From positions 1 through 64,000 of the forward strand of contig JADLHJ010000037.1 in the NCBI GenBank assembly GCA_020848835.1: 64,000 nt of DNA, given 5' to 3'. Shown here piece by piece: positions 17,513 through 26,094 of this stretch; the stretch's first letter is position 1, and every line of letters starts with the position of its first letter. The notes beneath the pieces were generated by a model. It ran no database searches, was not told the origin of the DNA, and saw only the letters and a list, made by a program, of their open reading frames with translations. This DNA comes from Candidatus Hydrogenedentota bacterium. GTDB lineage: Bacteria; Hydrogenedentota; Hydrogenedentia; Hydrogenedentales; SLHB01. The translations under genes were made by a program, and so were the position numbers.

Positions 17513-19451
17513 CGTTCACTTCCTCCCACTGTCCGTTCTCTTTAATATAGAGAATTCCCATATCGCGCCAGAATTCAAGCCTGGCGATCGTGTGGCGCAC
17601 CGTTGCGTCTGTCAATTCGTTTTGCGCGCTGATGTAGTCGTTTTGCGCGTCCACCTGATCGAGCACGATCGCTTCGCCGATCTCGGCGCGCAGGTCTTGT
17701 TCTTCAACGCGGCGCGCGGCGAGCTCGAGTGCGAGTTTGCGGTTTTCGTAATTGCGCTTGGCCTGATCCAGGTTTCGCCACGATTCACGCACATCGAGCT
17801 TTACGTTGTCCTCCGCGAGGCTCAATTCCCGGACGGCGCGGTCAAAACTGATCAAAGCGGTTCGATAGGAATTTCGTTCGGCTTTGCGGTCGAGACCCAG
17901 ATCCACATCAAAACCGGCGCTCCATCGCGCGCGCTGAAAATCCAGTTCGTCGAAGGTATCGTCGCCGGGCACGCTGTTCACGGAACCCGCGATAACCAAA
18001 TCGAGGTCTGGCAACAGGGCATTCGCCGCGACTTTGATGCGTCGTTCCGAATCATCTTTTTCGTCGCGTGTGTTGTAGAGATCGAGGCGCGCCGCCAGGG
18101 CCACGGCGACTGCATCGTCGGATTGGAGCGCGGGATGGTTCAGGCCTTTCTCATTGAGTTCGACCAGTTCTGCGTCGTCAAGAATCACGTTCACATCCGT
18201 GGACAGTCCGAGCAGAATTTTGTACTGATCGAGCGCTTGCTTGTAATTGCGGATCGAATCCACCCACGCATTTTCCGTATTGAGCAGGGATTGTTCGATT
18301 CGGCCCAGCGCAGTCAAGGTGGTGCGGTTCGCGTCGTATAGCGCGCGTTCGCGCTCGACGGAGCGCTGGAATGCGAGGTAGCCCTGATAATTATTTCGAG
18401 CCGCATCACGCGCCTGCAGCACGTTGTAGTAGCCCGATGCAACCTGCACCGCAAACTCTTGGCGGAACCTCTGGAATGCGCGCAGTTGGTACAAGACGTC
18501 ACGTTCGGCCTGGGTCAAGAATTCCGCATTGACGTCTTTCCCTCGCCCGCGCAGAAGCGGTTGCGTGATGTTTGCCACCAGTGCGGAGGACGATTGCAGC
18601 GTGGGATCGCCGGTGAGGAAGCGCAGGAAATTCGAGGTGAGCCCGATAGCGATGCGGGCGCCGCCTTTAAGGAGCATGCTCACACCAATATTTGCATCGC
18701 CTGTTATGTCCCGGTCGTCGCGAATCTCACGCTCCGGCTGGTTGACGCCGGCGACTGTGAAGGCCTCATTCACGACATTCGCATAGTCGGTCAACAATTG
18801 TGCCGGTGTACCGGATAGCGCGCCGACGGCCTCGAGTGCGGCGATGGTCTGCGAATTCGCGGGCACACCCAATTGCTGGAGAATGCCAGACGCAGTGGGC
18901 GCCCCGGAAAGTACCAAAGAGGCGTTACGTCCGCGCTGCGCGATTAGGCCCGGAATCGCGTTTGCCGCTTCGCCTACGCCATTTAACTTCTCGATGTCCG
19001 TCGTGCTGCGGTTGTATTGACCTGATCCGGATGCGGCGAAGATGGGAGAGAACTGGTGACGGTCAAGGGTCAGCGAAAGCGCCTGCAGGTACAAGAGTTC
19101 CTTTTGGTTTTGATAGGTGCGGCTATGCGTGACGGCGATGCTCAGCGCATCTTCCAGCGAAATGATTTGCGCACCCGCTTCCGCCTTCCCGGCCTCGGCG
19201 AGGAACTCCGGCGTTTGCTCCCCTGCGCCGAGCCCCTCCAAAGGATCGGATTTATCTTGTTCAATGGAGAAGTTTTCCGGCAGGCCCGGCACGCCGGGGG
19301 ACTTATCCGCGATGATTTTGTAGACCTCTTTGTCGGCCTTATCGCGGTAATGTGCGGTCGAACAGCCGAGGCCAAGACAAAGTGAGGCCGCGCCTAAGAA
19401 CGCCAGATATGTCGGGATTGCACACTTCATGCTGGAACCGTCGCGGGTCAT
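17487..19451 (-). CDS. TolC-like outer membrane efflux lipoprotein
   Basis: The 654-aa protein starts with a lipoprotein signal ending LGLGC (lipobox), so it is probably lipid-anchored. Two OEP-type repeats follow. They are helix-rich, with the conserved ISLEDALSIAV helix near residue 100 and later LDVRESWRNLDQAKRNYENRK helices typical of TolC. A large insertion (about residues 150-270) separates them. It would form the outer-membrane duct of the tripartite pump. The start at 19451 follows AGAGG; ATG at 19430 (MKCAIPTYL) gives a tidier signal peptide and is an alternative. It is the first gene of the operon with adaptor, ATPase and permease. Confidence 0.88.
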   Translation of the reverse strand: MTRDGSSMKCAIPTYLAFLGAASLCLGLGCSTAHYRDKADKEVYKIIADKSPGVPGLPENFSIEQDKSDPLEGLGAGEQTPEFLAEAGKAEAGAQIISLEDALSIAVTHSRTYQNQKELLYLQALSLTLDRHQFSPIFAASGSGQYNRSTTDIEKLNGVGEAANAIPGLIAQRGRNASLVLSGAPTASGILQQLGVPANSQTIAALEAVGALSGTPAQLLTDYANVVNEAFTVAGVNQPEREIRDDRDITGDANIGVSMLLKGGARIAIGLTSNFLRFLTGDPTLQSSSALVANITQPLLRGRGKDVNAEFLTQAERDVLYQLRAFQRFRQEFAVQVASGYYNVLQARDAARNNYQGYLAFQRSVERERALYDANRTTLTALGRIEQSLLNTENAWVDSIRNYKQALDQYKILLGLSTDVNVILDDAELVELNEKGLNHPALQSDDAVAVALAARLDLYNTRDEKDDSERRIKVAANALLPDLDLVIAGSVNSVPGDDTFDELDFQRARWSAGFDVDLGLDRKAERNSYRTALISFDRAVRELSLAEDNVKLDVRESWRNLDQAKRNYENRKLALELAARRVEEQDLRAEIGEAIVLDQVDAQNDYISAQNELTDATVRHTIARLEFWRDMGILYIKENGQWEEVNDVPATTPQ

Positions 19452-19789
19452 ACCCCTCTACTGCTAATACTACGTATGACCGCTTTGGGCAGTTGACGAT
19501 CACCCGGAAAACGGCTGGCCGCTAAACCTTTCCCCCCGAATGGTTTGCGGACACGGCGGCGTCTTTCAGACACGCCACATTCCTATAGTAGCAGAATCGG
19601 CATAAAAAAACACTCGACAGCGGGTAGGCCCACCGCCAAATGTTAAACCCCAAGTCTGGTGTAAAGTTTCGCTCTTGGCCCGACACCGGAAACCGGGAGG
19701 AACGGGTTCCCCGGCCGTGACGTATCCGATTCGCAGTAGACAACTTACGGAATGACTCAGGAAATCACGGGCGAGACGCCCGTGCCCCT
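19452..19789. other. intergenic space between the efflux operon and asd
   Basis: No gene is supported in these 338 bases. They must hold the efflux-operon promoter, for which I see only weak candidates. An imperfect inverted repeat (CCGGAAACCG against CGGGTTCCCCGG, about 19686-19713) and a CACGGGC hairpin next to the asd stop are the visible structures. Confidence 0.5.
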
Positions 19790-19791
19790 TT
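19763..19791. repeat. CACGGGC/GCCCGTG hairpin element, copy 1
   Basis: CACGGGC and GCCCGTG separated by GAGAC, preceded by AAT and followed by a CCCCTTT run. A second copy with the same arms, loop length and flanks lies at 61449-61477. It adjoins the asd stop codon and could also act as a weak terminator for asd. Confidence 0.65.
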
Positions 19792-20794
19792 ACAGCCGCT
19801 CGGCGATCTGGACGGCGTTCAGGGCCGCGCCCTTCAGTAAGTTGTCGGATACGATCCACATGGCGAGGCCGTGGGGGTGTGAAAGGTCTTCACGAATACG
19901 GCCGACAAAAGTGTCGCCGTGGCCTGCGGCCTCCGAGGCGAGCGGATAAACCTGTCTGGAGGGATCATCTTTCACAATGACTCCCGGGGCATTTGCCAAA
20001 ATAGCACGTGCCTCGTCGGGGGTCAGTTTTTTTTCGGTCTCGATGTTCACCGACTCGCTATGTCCCGTGTATACGGGCACGCGCACAGTGGTCGCACACA
20101 CGCGGATGGACTGGTCGCCCATGATCTTTTTGGTCTCGTTGACCATTTTCATTTCTTCGGAGGTATAACCGTTGTCCGCGAAGGCATCGCTTTGCGGAAT
20201 CTGGGGAATACAGTTAAACGCGATTTGATGCGGGAAGAGGATAGCTTCAGGTTTGCGGCCTTCGATTACCGCTTTAGTCTGTTCCAGCAATTCGTCTAGC
20301 GCCTTAATGCCGGCGCCGGATACCGCTTGATAGGTTGAAACGATTACGCGCTCGAGCTTTGCGGCGTCGTGCAGTGGCTTCAACACAACCACCATCTGGA
20401 TGGTGGAACAATTTGGGTTCGCGATGATGCCTTTGTGCCACTTGATGTCAGCCGCGTTTACTTCCGGGACTACCAGCGGCACGGTGTCGTCCATGCGCCA
20501 GGCGCTGGAATTGTCCACGACCACGCAGCCATCCTTCGCGGCGCACGGCGAAAATTTTTTGCTTGTGCTGCCGCCAGCGCTGAACAGAGCGATTTCAACG
20601 CCTTTAAAGGATGTTTCGGTCAATTCCTCGACGGGAAGGTCTTCGCCTTTGAACTTGAGTTTTGTACCCTTCGACCGCGCCGATGCAAGCAGTTTGATGG
20701 ATTTCACCGGGAAATTGCGCTCTTCAAGAACGCGCATCATTTCGCGGCCCACAAGGCCGGTGGCGCCGGCCACGGCAACAGTCTTCGGAGTCAT
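19790..20794 (-). CDS. asd: aspartate-semialdehyde dehydrogenase
   Basis: The 334-aa enzyme has the N-terminal NADP-binding motif GATGLVGREM, a phosphate-binding FSAGGSTSKKF loop and the catalytic cysteine C129 in ANPNCST. The substrate segment VSGAGIKALDEL and the SVNIETEKKL dimer strand follow. It reduces aspartyl phosphate to aspartate semialdehyde, the branch point to lysine (diaminopimelate), threonine and methionine. Length and motifs fit the common bacterial class. It is a cytoplasmic housekeeping gene. A 13-base direct repeat lies about 90-120 bases upstream. Confidence 0.97.
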   Translation of the reverse strand: MTPKTVAVAGATGLVGREMMRVLEERNFPVKSIKLLASARSKGTKLKFKGEDLPVEELTETSFKGVEIALFSAGGSTSKKFSPCAAKDGCVVVDNSSAWRMDDTVPLVVPEVNAADIKWHKGIIANPNCSTIQMVVVLKPLHDAAKLERVIVSTYQAVSGAGIKALDELLEQTKAVIEGRKPEAILFPHQIAFNCIPQIPQSDAFADNGYTSEEMKMVNETKKIMGDQSIRVCATTVRVPVYTGHSESVNIETEKKLTPDEARAILANAPGVIVKDDPSRQVYPLASEAAGHGDTFVGRIREDLSHPHGLAMWIVSDNLLKGAALNAVQIAERL

Positions 20795-20886
20795 GGTAGT
20801 ACGAAGTCCCTCTCAAGTCACCGGGCGCACCCTCTGCGCCCTTCTTAATTCACCCGATATGCGCACCTGAAATATGTGGCTGCACT

Positions 20887-20917
20887 ATGGACATTGTGTA
20901 CGTCATGGACATTGTGT
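20887..20917. repeat. two direct copies of a 13-base sequence upstream of asd
   Basis: ATGGACATTGTGT occurs at 20887-20899 and again at 20905-20917, an 18-base period, in the 156-base gap between trxA and asd. The second copy is also flanked by GTCAT and ATGAC. It could be a pair of operator sites or a local duplication. Confidence 0.5.
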
Positions 20918-20950
20918 CGATGACGCAATAATGCGCTGCCGCGCAGCAGA

Positions 20951-21274
20951 TTAGCCCGCTGCTGCGCCGTCCAATGCCGCTGCGAGTTCGCCCTTGGCCG
21001 TGACGCCTACGAAGCGCTTCGCGACTTTGCCATCTTTGAAGATTAGCAGGGCCGGAATGCTCGATATATCGAACTTGATTGCCAAGTCCTGTTCGTTGTC
21101 CACATTGACCTTCGCGATCTTCGCCTTACCGGCGTACTCGGTCGCCAGTTGATCCAACACAGGCGTCATCATACGGCAAGGCCCGCACCATTCCGCCCAG
21201 AAATCCACGAGCGTTACGCCGTTGTTAACGGTCGATTCGAAGGTGTCCACAGTCAGTTCTTGGGCATTGCTCAT
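20951..21274 (-). CDS. trxA: thioredoxin
   Basis: A 107-aa thioredoxin with the redox motif WCGPC at residues 29-33, the buried acidic residue in LVDFWAEW, the cis-proline in SSIPALLIF and the final glycine pair region GVTAKGEL. Length is standard for TrxA. It reduces protein disulfides in the cytoplasm using thioredoxin reductase. ATG at 21274 has AGGAGA about eight bases upstream. It is read in the same direction as asd, but the 156-base gap suggests a separate promoter. Confidence 0.96.
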   Translation of the reverse strand: MSNAQELTVDTFESTVNNGVTLVDFWAEWCGPCRMMTPVLDQLATEYAGKAKIAKVNVDNEQDLAIKFDISSIPALLIFKDGKVAKRFVGVTAKGELAAALDGAAAG

Positions 21275-21543
21275 TATGGGTCTCCTGGTTGCTCGCCGGG
21301 CGCGCGGGGGGATAGCCGGGGGCCACGCGCAAAACTGTACGTCGAAGGCTCAAATCCGGCGCCAAAACGATGTACGAATAAACCGAACTAGCATACATGA
21401 ACATTCCCGTGCGGCGCAATTCAATGACTTGGGGGCTTTGCATCGGGGTAGAAACTCAACGGGCCTTCTCCCGTGATATTACGTTTGCGCGCAACAAGTG
21501 TCCGCCCCTGCGGTATTAGAATTGAACAACCAAGAAGGTCACC

Positions 21544-21696
21544 ATGAAACACCTCAAACCGAAAACGAAGCCCCGCCCGATCCGCGCGCAGATTGACCAG
21601 AAAGGCGCACCGATCCGGAACCCTTGTGAAGGGCTTGAAGGCAAGGACTTATGCAAGTGTGAAAAAAAGGCCTACAAAGGCGGGGTGGTGTATTGA
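21544..21696 (+). CDS. small basic protein with three cysteines
   Basis: A 50-codon frame runs from ATG 21544 to TGA 21694-21696. AAGAAGGT lies six bases before the start, a strong ribosome site. The product is lysine/proline-rich at the start (MKHLKPKTKPRP) and has a compact C-terminal part with CEGLEGKDLCKC, giving three cysteines in eleven residues, then KKAYKGGVVY. It could bind a metal or be disulfide-linked. No family is recognised. It precedes the secreted beta-propeller gene by 126 bases. Confidence 0.55.
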   Translation: MKHLKPKTKPRPIRAQIDQKGAPIRNPCEGLEGKDLCKCEKKAYKGGVVY

Positions 21697-21822
21697 AGGC
21701 GTTAGAGCGCGGTTGTTTCTACTAGTCTCGAACTGCACCGTTAGCTGGTTCTTCCAGCTGGAAGCCCCAGCACACTTCGTGCATCATCACTTGCTAGTCT
21801 GAAACGCGCGGGGGGATTTTCT

Positions 21823-23733
21823 ATGAGATGGTGCGTGTGTGTGGCAATGACGTTTCTCGCGATTGCGGACACTGTTCCTGCCCCGTTTGAGTCGTTGGGT
21901 AAGCCCGTGCTCAAGGCTGGGTTCATGGGCGTGCTCGTTGGGCCGGGCCCTACGGAGGGTTCAGAGCGTATCTACATTAATTTTCGCCAAGATGGAGGCA
22001 AGCTGTTTCTCGTCGCGGTCGATCCCGAAACCGGCGCGTCGGAACAGTTCAAGTCGCCGGTAGGCACAGGCGCTTGGGGCTTCATCGTTGGGCCGGACAA
22101 CCGCATCTACCTCGGCACGCATGAAGGCCCGGACGCGAGTGACAATGGTCAAATCCTGGTATTTGATCCAAAGCACCCGGAAAAGCAGATCGAAGTAATT
22201 GGCAGGCCTTCCGAAACGGAAACGTACCTGTGGCAATACTGCATCGGCGCCGACAACAAGCTCTATGGCTGCACCTTTCCGCAAGCAAAACTCGTGTCAT
22301 ACGACCCCGCGACCGGCAAAATGGAAGATCTTGGCCGTATGGACGAGGAGCAGATGTATTCTCGCAGCGTCGCGACGGGGCCGGACGGAAGAATCTACGT
22401 GGCGATCGGATACGGCAAGGCGAACCTCGTCGTCTATGATCCGATGACCCGCGAGCACAGGGCAATATTGCCCGAGGCTTACCGCGGAGACCCCGCGCAA
22501 ACCTCCACGTCCGTGATGAAAGGTGTCGATGGCAACGTCTATGTTTCCGCGACAAAGATGGAAGTTTTAAACGGCGATCCGGAGAACGGCGAAATCAAAC
22601 GGCCCGTATCTGTGACGTTGAAAGTGCATGCGGATGGATCGCTAACGGAAGAAGCGCAGCCGCCCGCGATGGTCACCTACACGAAACTGAAGGACGGCCG
22701 CGTTGTATCTAACGTTACAATCAACGGTACCTACGATCTCACGTCGCCCGATGGCACCGTCGAACATAAGATCTTTACGTACGCGGGAGACGGCGCGGGC
22801 CTGTTCTACGTTGCGAATGGACCGGGTGGACGCATCTATGGCGGCACCTTCATGCCGCTGGAAATGTTTTGGTACGACCCCGCAACCGGTACGTTGGAGA
22901 ACCCCGGCAACCCAACCGATGTCGGTGGCGAGATTTACTCGTTCCTCGATCATCACGGCATCTTGTATCTCTGCGCGTACCCTGGCTCATTCCTGTCGAA
23001 ATACGATCCGGGCAAACCGTGGAATTACGGAAAAGAACCTGAGAACAATCCGCGCGCATTCGGTCCGCTGGGTCCAGGACACCTGCGTCCGCGCGCGATG
23101 ATTCACGGACCGAACGACTTCATTTACATCGGCAGCTTTCCGGAGTACGGCAGACTGGGCGGCTCGCTGGGCGTGTGGGACCCCGCGCAGGACAAACTAA
23201 TCGAGAACTATCATCCCCTTGTAACCGATCAGTCTGTGTCCGCATTGGCATACGACGAAAAGTCCGGATTGATTTTCGCCGGGACCAGCATCCAGGGCGG
23301 AGGCGGTACTACGCCCACGCAACCGGAAGCGAAGTTCGTAGCGTTTGATCCGCAGCAGAAGAAGATCGTCTCCGAAATCGCACCCTACGAGAAATCGCAG
23401 TACATTCGCGCCTTGGTCATCGCAGGGCGACGCATATTCGGTATCGCAAACGGCGATTCGCTATTCGTTTACGACATCGACAAAGGAGAAATAGTACATA
23501 GGTCGGACTTGGGAGTCGGGTCAGTCCACGATATTGCGCTGGCGTTATGGAAAGATGGCAAGCTTTACGGCGTGGCGAACAAGAAAATATTCTCTCTCGA
23601 CCCTGATACGTACGCGGTGAACGTCCTCGCGGAGTACCCGCGCGCCATTCGCTGCGGGTTCGCGATAGACGACCACGGAATCTATTTTGGAGATAAGGCT
23701 GAACTTATCCGCTATCGCTGGCAGGGGATATAG
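21823..23733 (+). CDS. secreted beta-propeller protein
   Basis: The 636-aa protein starts with a short hydrophobic signal (MRWCVCVAMTFLAIADTVPA) and continues with repeated strands of the form GPDNRIYLGT, GPDGRIYVAI, GPGGRIYGGT and GPNDFIYIGS, each followed by a YDP or FDP turn (FDPKHPEKQ, YDPATGKME, YDPMTREH, YDPATGTLE). Such repeats build a multi-blade propeller of the kind seen in lactonases and PQQ-like or NHL proteins. No catalytic residues are clear. A GGGGGGA ribosome site precedes the ATG. Function is unknown; a binding or enzymatic role outside the inner membrane is likely. Confidence 0.8.
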   Translation: MRWCVCVAMTFLAIADTVPAPFESLGKPVLKAGFMGVLVGPGPTEGSERIYINFRQDGGKLFLVAVDPETGASEQFKSPVGTGAWGFIVGPDNRIYLGTHEGPDASDNGQILVFDPKHPEKQIEVIGRPSETETYLWQYCIGADNKLYGCTFPQAKLVSYDPATGKMEDLGRMDEEQMYSRSVATGPDGRIYVAIGYGKANLVVYDPMTREHRAILPEAYRGDPAQTSTSVMKGVDGNVYVSATKMEVLNGDPENGEIKRPVSVTLKVHADGSLTEEAQPPAMVTYTKLKDGRVVSNVTINGTYDLTSPDGTVEHKIFTYAGDGAGLFYVANGPGGRIYGGTFMPLEMFWYDPATGTLENPGNPTDVGGEIYSFLDHHGILYLCAYPGSFLSKYDPGKPWNYGKEPENNPRAFGPLGPGHLRPRAMIHGPNDFIYIGSFPEYGRLGGSLGVWDPAQDKLIENYHPLVTDQSVSALAYDEKSGLIFAGTSIQGGGGTTPTQPEAKFVAFDPQQKKIVSEIAPYEKSQYIRALVIAGRRIFGIANGDSLFVYDIDKGEIVHRSDLGVGSVHDIALALWKDGKLYGVANKKIFSLDPDTYAVNVLAEYPRAIRCGFAIDDHGIYFGDKAELIRYRWQGI

Positions 23734-23738
23734 CGAAA

Positions 23739-23927
23739 CTATCTGTTCAGTTCGTGCGGAACGGGCTGCACTTGGCCTTTTACTTGGTCGCGCTCGTCGC
23801 GTTCCTGCTGGTATTTTCCGCGCTGCTGCTGTATGCAGCCGATAATATAAAACGACGAAACGAATAACCCGGCCAGCACAACGCACAAACCAATGATGTA
23901 ATTTCGACCGTATCCCTTGTGCGCCAT
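23739..23927 (-). CDS. small single-pass membrane protein
   Basis: A 62-aa frame with a basic start (MAHKGYGRN), one hydrophobic helix (residues about 10-31) and a polar tail containing QQQRGKYQQERDERDQVKG. The pattern suits an inner-membrane peptide with a charged C-terminal helix. A CGGAG lies about ten bases upstream of the ATG. It ends five bases from the convergent propeller gene's stop. No family is recognised. Confidence 0.5.
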   Translation of the reverse strand: MAHKGYGRNYIIGLCVVLAGLFVSSFYIIGCIQQQRGKYQQERDERDQVKGQVQPVPHELNR

Positions 23928-24016
23928 AATCGCGACTCCGACTTCTGATTTCAGGCCGACTTCGTAACACGACCTTTCATTATTTTATTCGCGAAGGGTA
24001 CGCAGTGCGAAAAACG

Positions 24017-24886
24017 CTATGGGTTTGACGTATTGACGTTCGTCAGCGACTTGTGTATCACGCGCGTTCCGGTGGCGAATGTAGGAGATTTGCGCGATAT
24101 TTCTACTGGTTCGCTGATGGCGCGCGCCTTAAGCCCGTGCCGAATGGCGCGGAATATGAATACAGGATTTCCGATGAGATACCGGTGCCACAGGTGTACC
24201 GGATCGGTGACGAGCCTGTGGAGCCACTGAAGACCGTTGCGCCGCCAAAAAGGCGATGCTTCCTTCAGGGAGCCCGCATAAATGCGAATCGTGCCGCCGC
24301 CAATGCCCCATGCAATTGCGCGCGGACAGTACCGCGACGCCATATCGACGATGCGCTCTGTGCGCGGCGTGCCCATGCCGATAAAAATAAAGTCGACATC
24401 GTTGAGCGATTTGAAGAGTTGTTTGTATTTTTTGTCCGCCATGTAACCGGAGTATGCGCGCACGATGGTGCAATGTTTCGACGATCCTTCAATCGCGCGC
24501 GCCGCCTTCGTGGCCTCGGCCTCCGTCGAGCCGATGAGAATGCCACGGGTATTGCGGAACTTTTCCGACTCTAGGAATGCACGAAATGCCTCGGTCATGT
24601 TGCAGCGTTCGGGCATCGGTATCCCGAATACGCGCGAGTACCAGACGATGGACATGCCGTCGGCCGTCACGATTCGCGCATCGTTCAGGTGCGCGCGAAG
24701 GGTTTCATCCTTCGATGCGAGATTATAGATGTGCGCGTTTAAACAAAGCAGTGCGCGACTTTTTTCTTCCGGATGTTTCAGCAAGTACACGACTTCACTG
24801 ACCAGTTCGTCGATAGTATGCGTCGAACACTTAATGTTGCCGATCGAGAATTCGATTGGTCCTTGGCGCTCTGCGCTGGGCGTCAT
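24017..24886 (-). CDS. WecG/TagA/CpsF family glycosyltransferase
   Basis: From ATG at 24886 the product is 289 aa. Family motifs are NAHIYNLASKD, the TADGMSIVW strand and R-x-x-MTEAFR. These are followed by GSTEAEA, the VDFIFIGMGTPRTE segment, WGIGGG and the basic RRNGLQWLHRL end of the fold. Members transfer a sugar such as N-acetylmannosamine or N-acetylglucosamine to a lipid-linked intermediate at the membrane. It is the last gene of the EPS operon and overlaps the preceding GT4 stop (ATGA). An in-frame start at 25057 would overlap that gene widely and is rejected. Confidence 0.92.
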   Translation of the reverse strand: MTPSAERQGPIEFSIGNIKCSTHTIDELVSEVVYLLKHPEEKSRALLCLNAHIYNLASKDETLRAHLNDARIVTADGMSIVWYSRVFGIPMPERCNMTEAFRAFLESEKFRNTRGILIGSTEAEATKAARAIEGSSKHCTIVRAYSGYMADKKYKQLFKSLNDVDFIFIGMGTPRTERIVDMASRYCPRAIAWGIGGGTIRIYAGSLKEASPFWRRNGLQWLHRLVTDPVHLWHRYLIGNPVFIFRAIRHGLKARAISEPVEISRKSPTFATGTRVIHKSLTNVNTSNP

Positions 24887-26088
24887 TGTTGGGTGACCCC
24901 CAGCCCGCTCGGATGCCTTGCGCTCACGTGACCCGGAAAGGGCTGGCATGTTTGTGCGCGCTCGTACACGGCGAGCAGACGATCGTAATAACGCGATGGC
25001 GAACACAAATCCAGCATGCGCGCGCGCGCGGCAAGGCCCATTTGCGTGCAGCGGCAAGGATCATTCCAGAGCGCTGTCATGCATTCTGCCAATTCGCTGA
25101 CATTGCCCGCTTCGAAGAGCAGCCCCGTTTCACCATCTTCAACAAGTTCGGGCAATGCTCCCATGCGCGAAGCGATTACGGGCACGCCGTGTGCCATTGC
25201 TTCGGCTGGTACGAGACCGAAGGCCTCGTTCCATCGGCTCGGTGTGACGACAAATCGTGCGCCTCTATAAAACGCGCGCAAGGCCGGCGCATCCAGCAGG
25301 CCGCGCCATGTGACGTTTTCACGTTCGATGTTTTGCGCGCCGACGGCCCCGGCAATGTGCAAGGGCAATCCGACAATGCGCGCGGCCTCGATCAAGGTGT
25401 CCACGCCTTTTTCCGGGGCGATGCGTCCGGCATATGCAATATATTGGCCGGCTGCCGGATCGGCGGGTTCAGCAACAGAATCAACGACGTTTGGCACAAC
25501 GACGAAGCGATCAGGATCGAAGCCGCCGACTTCGATCATATGGCGCCGCACCATTTCGCTTGGCGTAATAAACACGGACACGTTATTACGGAAGAGTCCA
25601 AACGCGTTTGCGGTAATGCCGCGCGCCGCGTAGGCGACGCTTTCCGCGCGAGTGTTCCGGCAGTTTTTGATCGCACACCAGTGCGCGCCGTGGGTAACGC
25701 AGCGCGTGCAGGCCTTGTCGTGGCTCAGGTGCGTGGCATTCGGACAGGTAAGGCGGTAATCGTGACAGGTCATTACAACCGGAACGCCGGCGCGCTTGCA
25801 TTCAGCGAGCACCCACGGGGAATGGTGCGGATATACTTCGTGGACGTGCAGCACGTCCGGCCGAAACTCGGCGACCGCTTCGCGTATTTCGCGAACGCCC
25901 GGCGAAGAGTACACCCCGTGTACAAGCGCACGAAGTTTGCCGCGCAGCGAGCCTGCATAGTCTTGACTATCGTGTGCGAGCAGGCGGACCTCATGGCCGC
26001 GCTCCGCCAGCAACTGTGTGGTTGTGCGCGCAATGTTGTCGGAACCGCCACCGAAGCGGTGCCAGTTTATGAGTTGAATGATCCGCAC
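24883..26088 (-). CDS. GT4 family glycosyltransferase (Cys-containing type)
   Basis: The 401-aa enzyme has the GT-B layout. An N-terminal acceptor domain begins RIIQLINWHRFGGGSDN. The donor domain carries GRIAPEKGVDTLIEA, the PSRWNEAFGLVPAEAMA motif with the conserved glutamates, and MGALPELVEDGETG. A cluster of cysteines with KACTRC, HWC and KNC sits around residues 125-145; the paralogue at 30917 has the same cluster. The start is GTG, six bases after the GT2 gene. It adds a sugar from an activated donor to the growing repeat unit; donor and linkage are unknown. Confidence 0.93.
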   Translation of the reverse strand: MRIIQLINWHRFGGGSDNIARTTTQLLAERGHEVRLLAHDSQDYAGSLRGKLRALVHGVYSSPGVREIREAVAEFRPDVLHVHEVYPHHSPWVLAECKRAGVPVVMTCHDYRLTCPNATHLSHDKACTRCVTHGAHWCAIKNCRNTRAESVAYAARGITANAFGLFRNNVSVFITPSEMVRRHMIEVGGFDPDRFVVVPNVVDSVAEPADPAAGQYIAYAGRIAPEKGVDTLIEAARIVGLPLHIAGAVGAQNIERENVTWRGLLDAPALRAFYRGARFVVTPSRWNEAFGLVPAEAMAHGVPVIASRMGALPELVEDGETGLLFEAGNVSELAECMTALWNDPCRCTQMGLAARARMLDLCSPSRYYDRLLAVYERAQTCQPFPGHVSARHPSGLGVTQQ

Positions 26089-26094
26089 CGTTCT

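Noticed and set aside
20940..20966. GCGCAGCAG/CTGCTGCGC inverted repeat at the trxA stop
   Set aside because: It overlaps codons for the alanine-rich C-terminus of thioredoxin and has no T-run, so a terminator is not supported.
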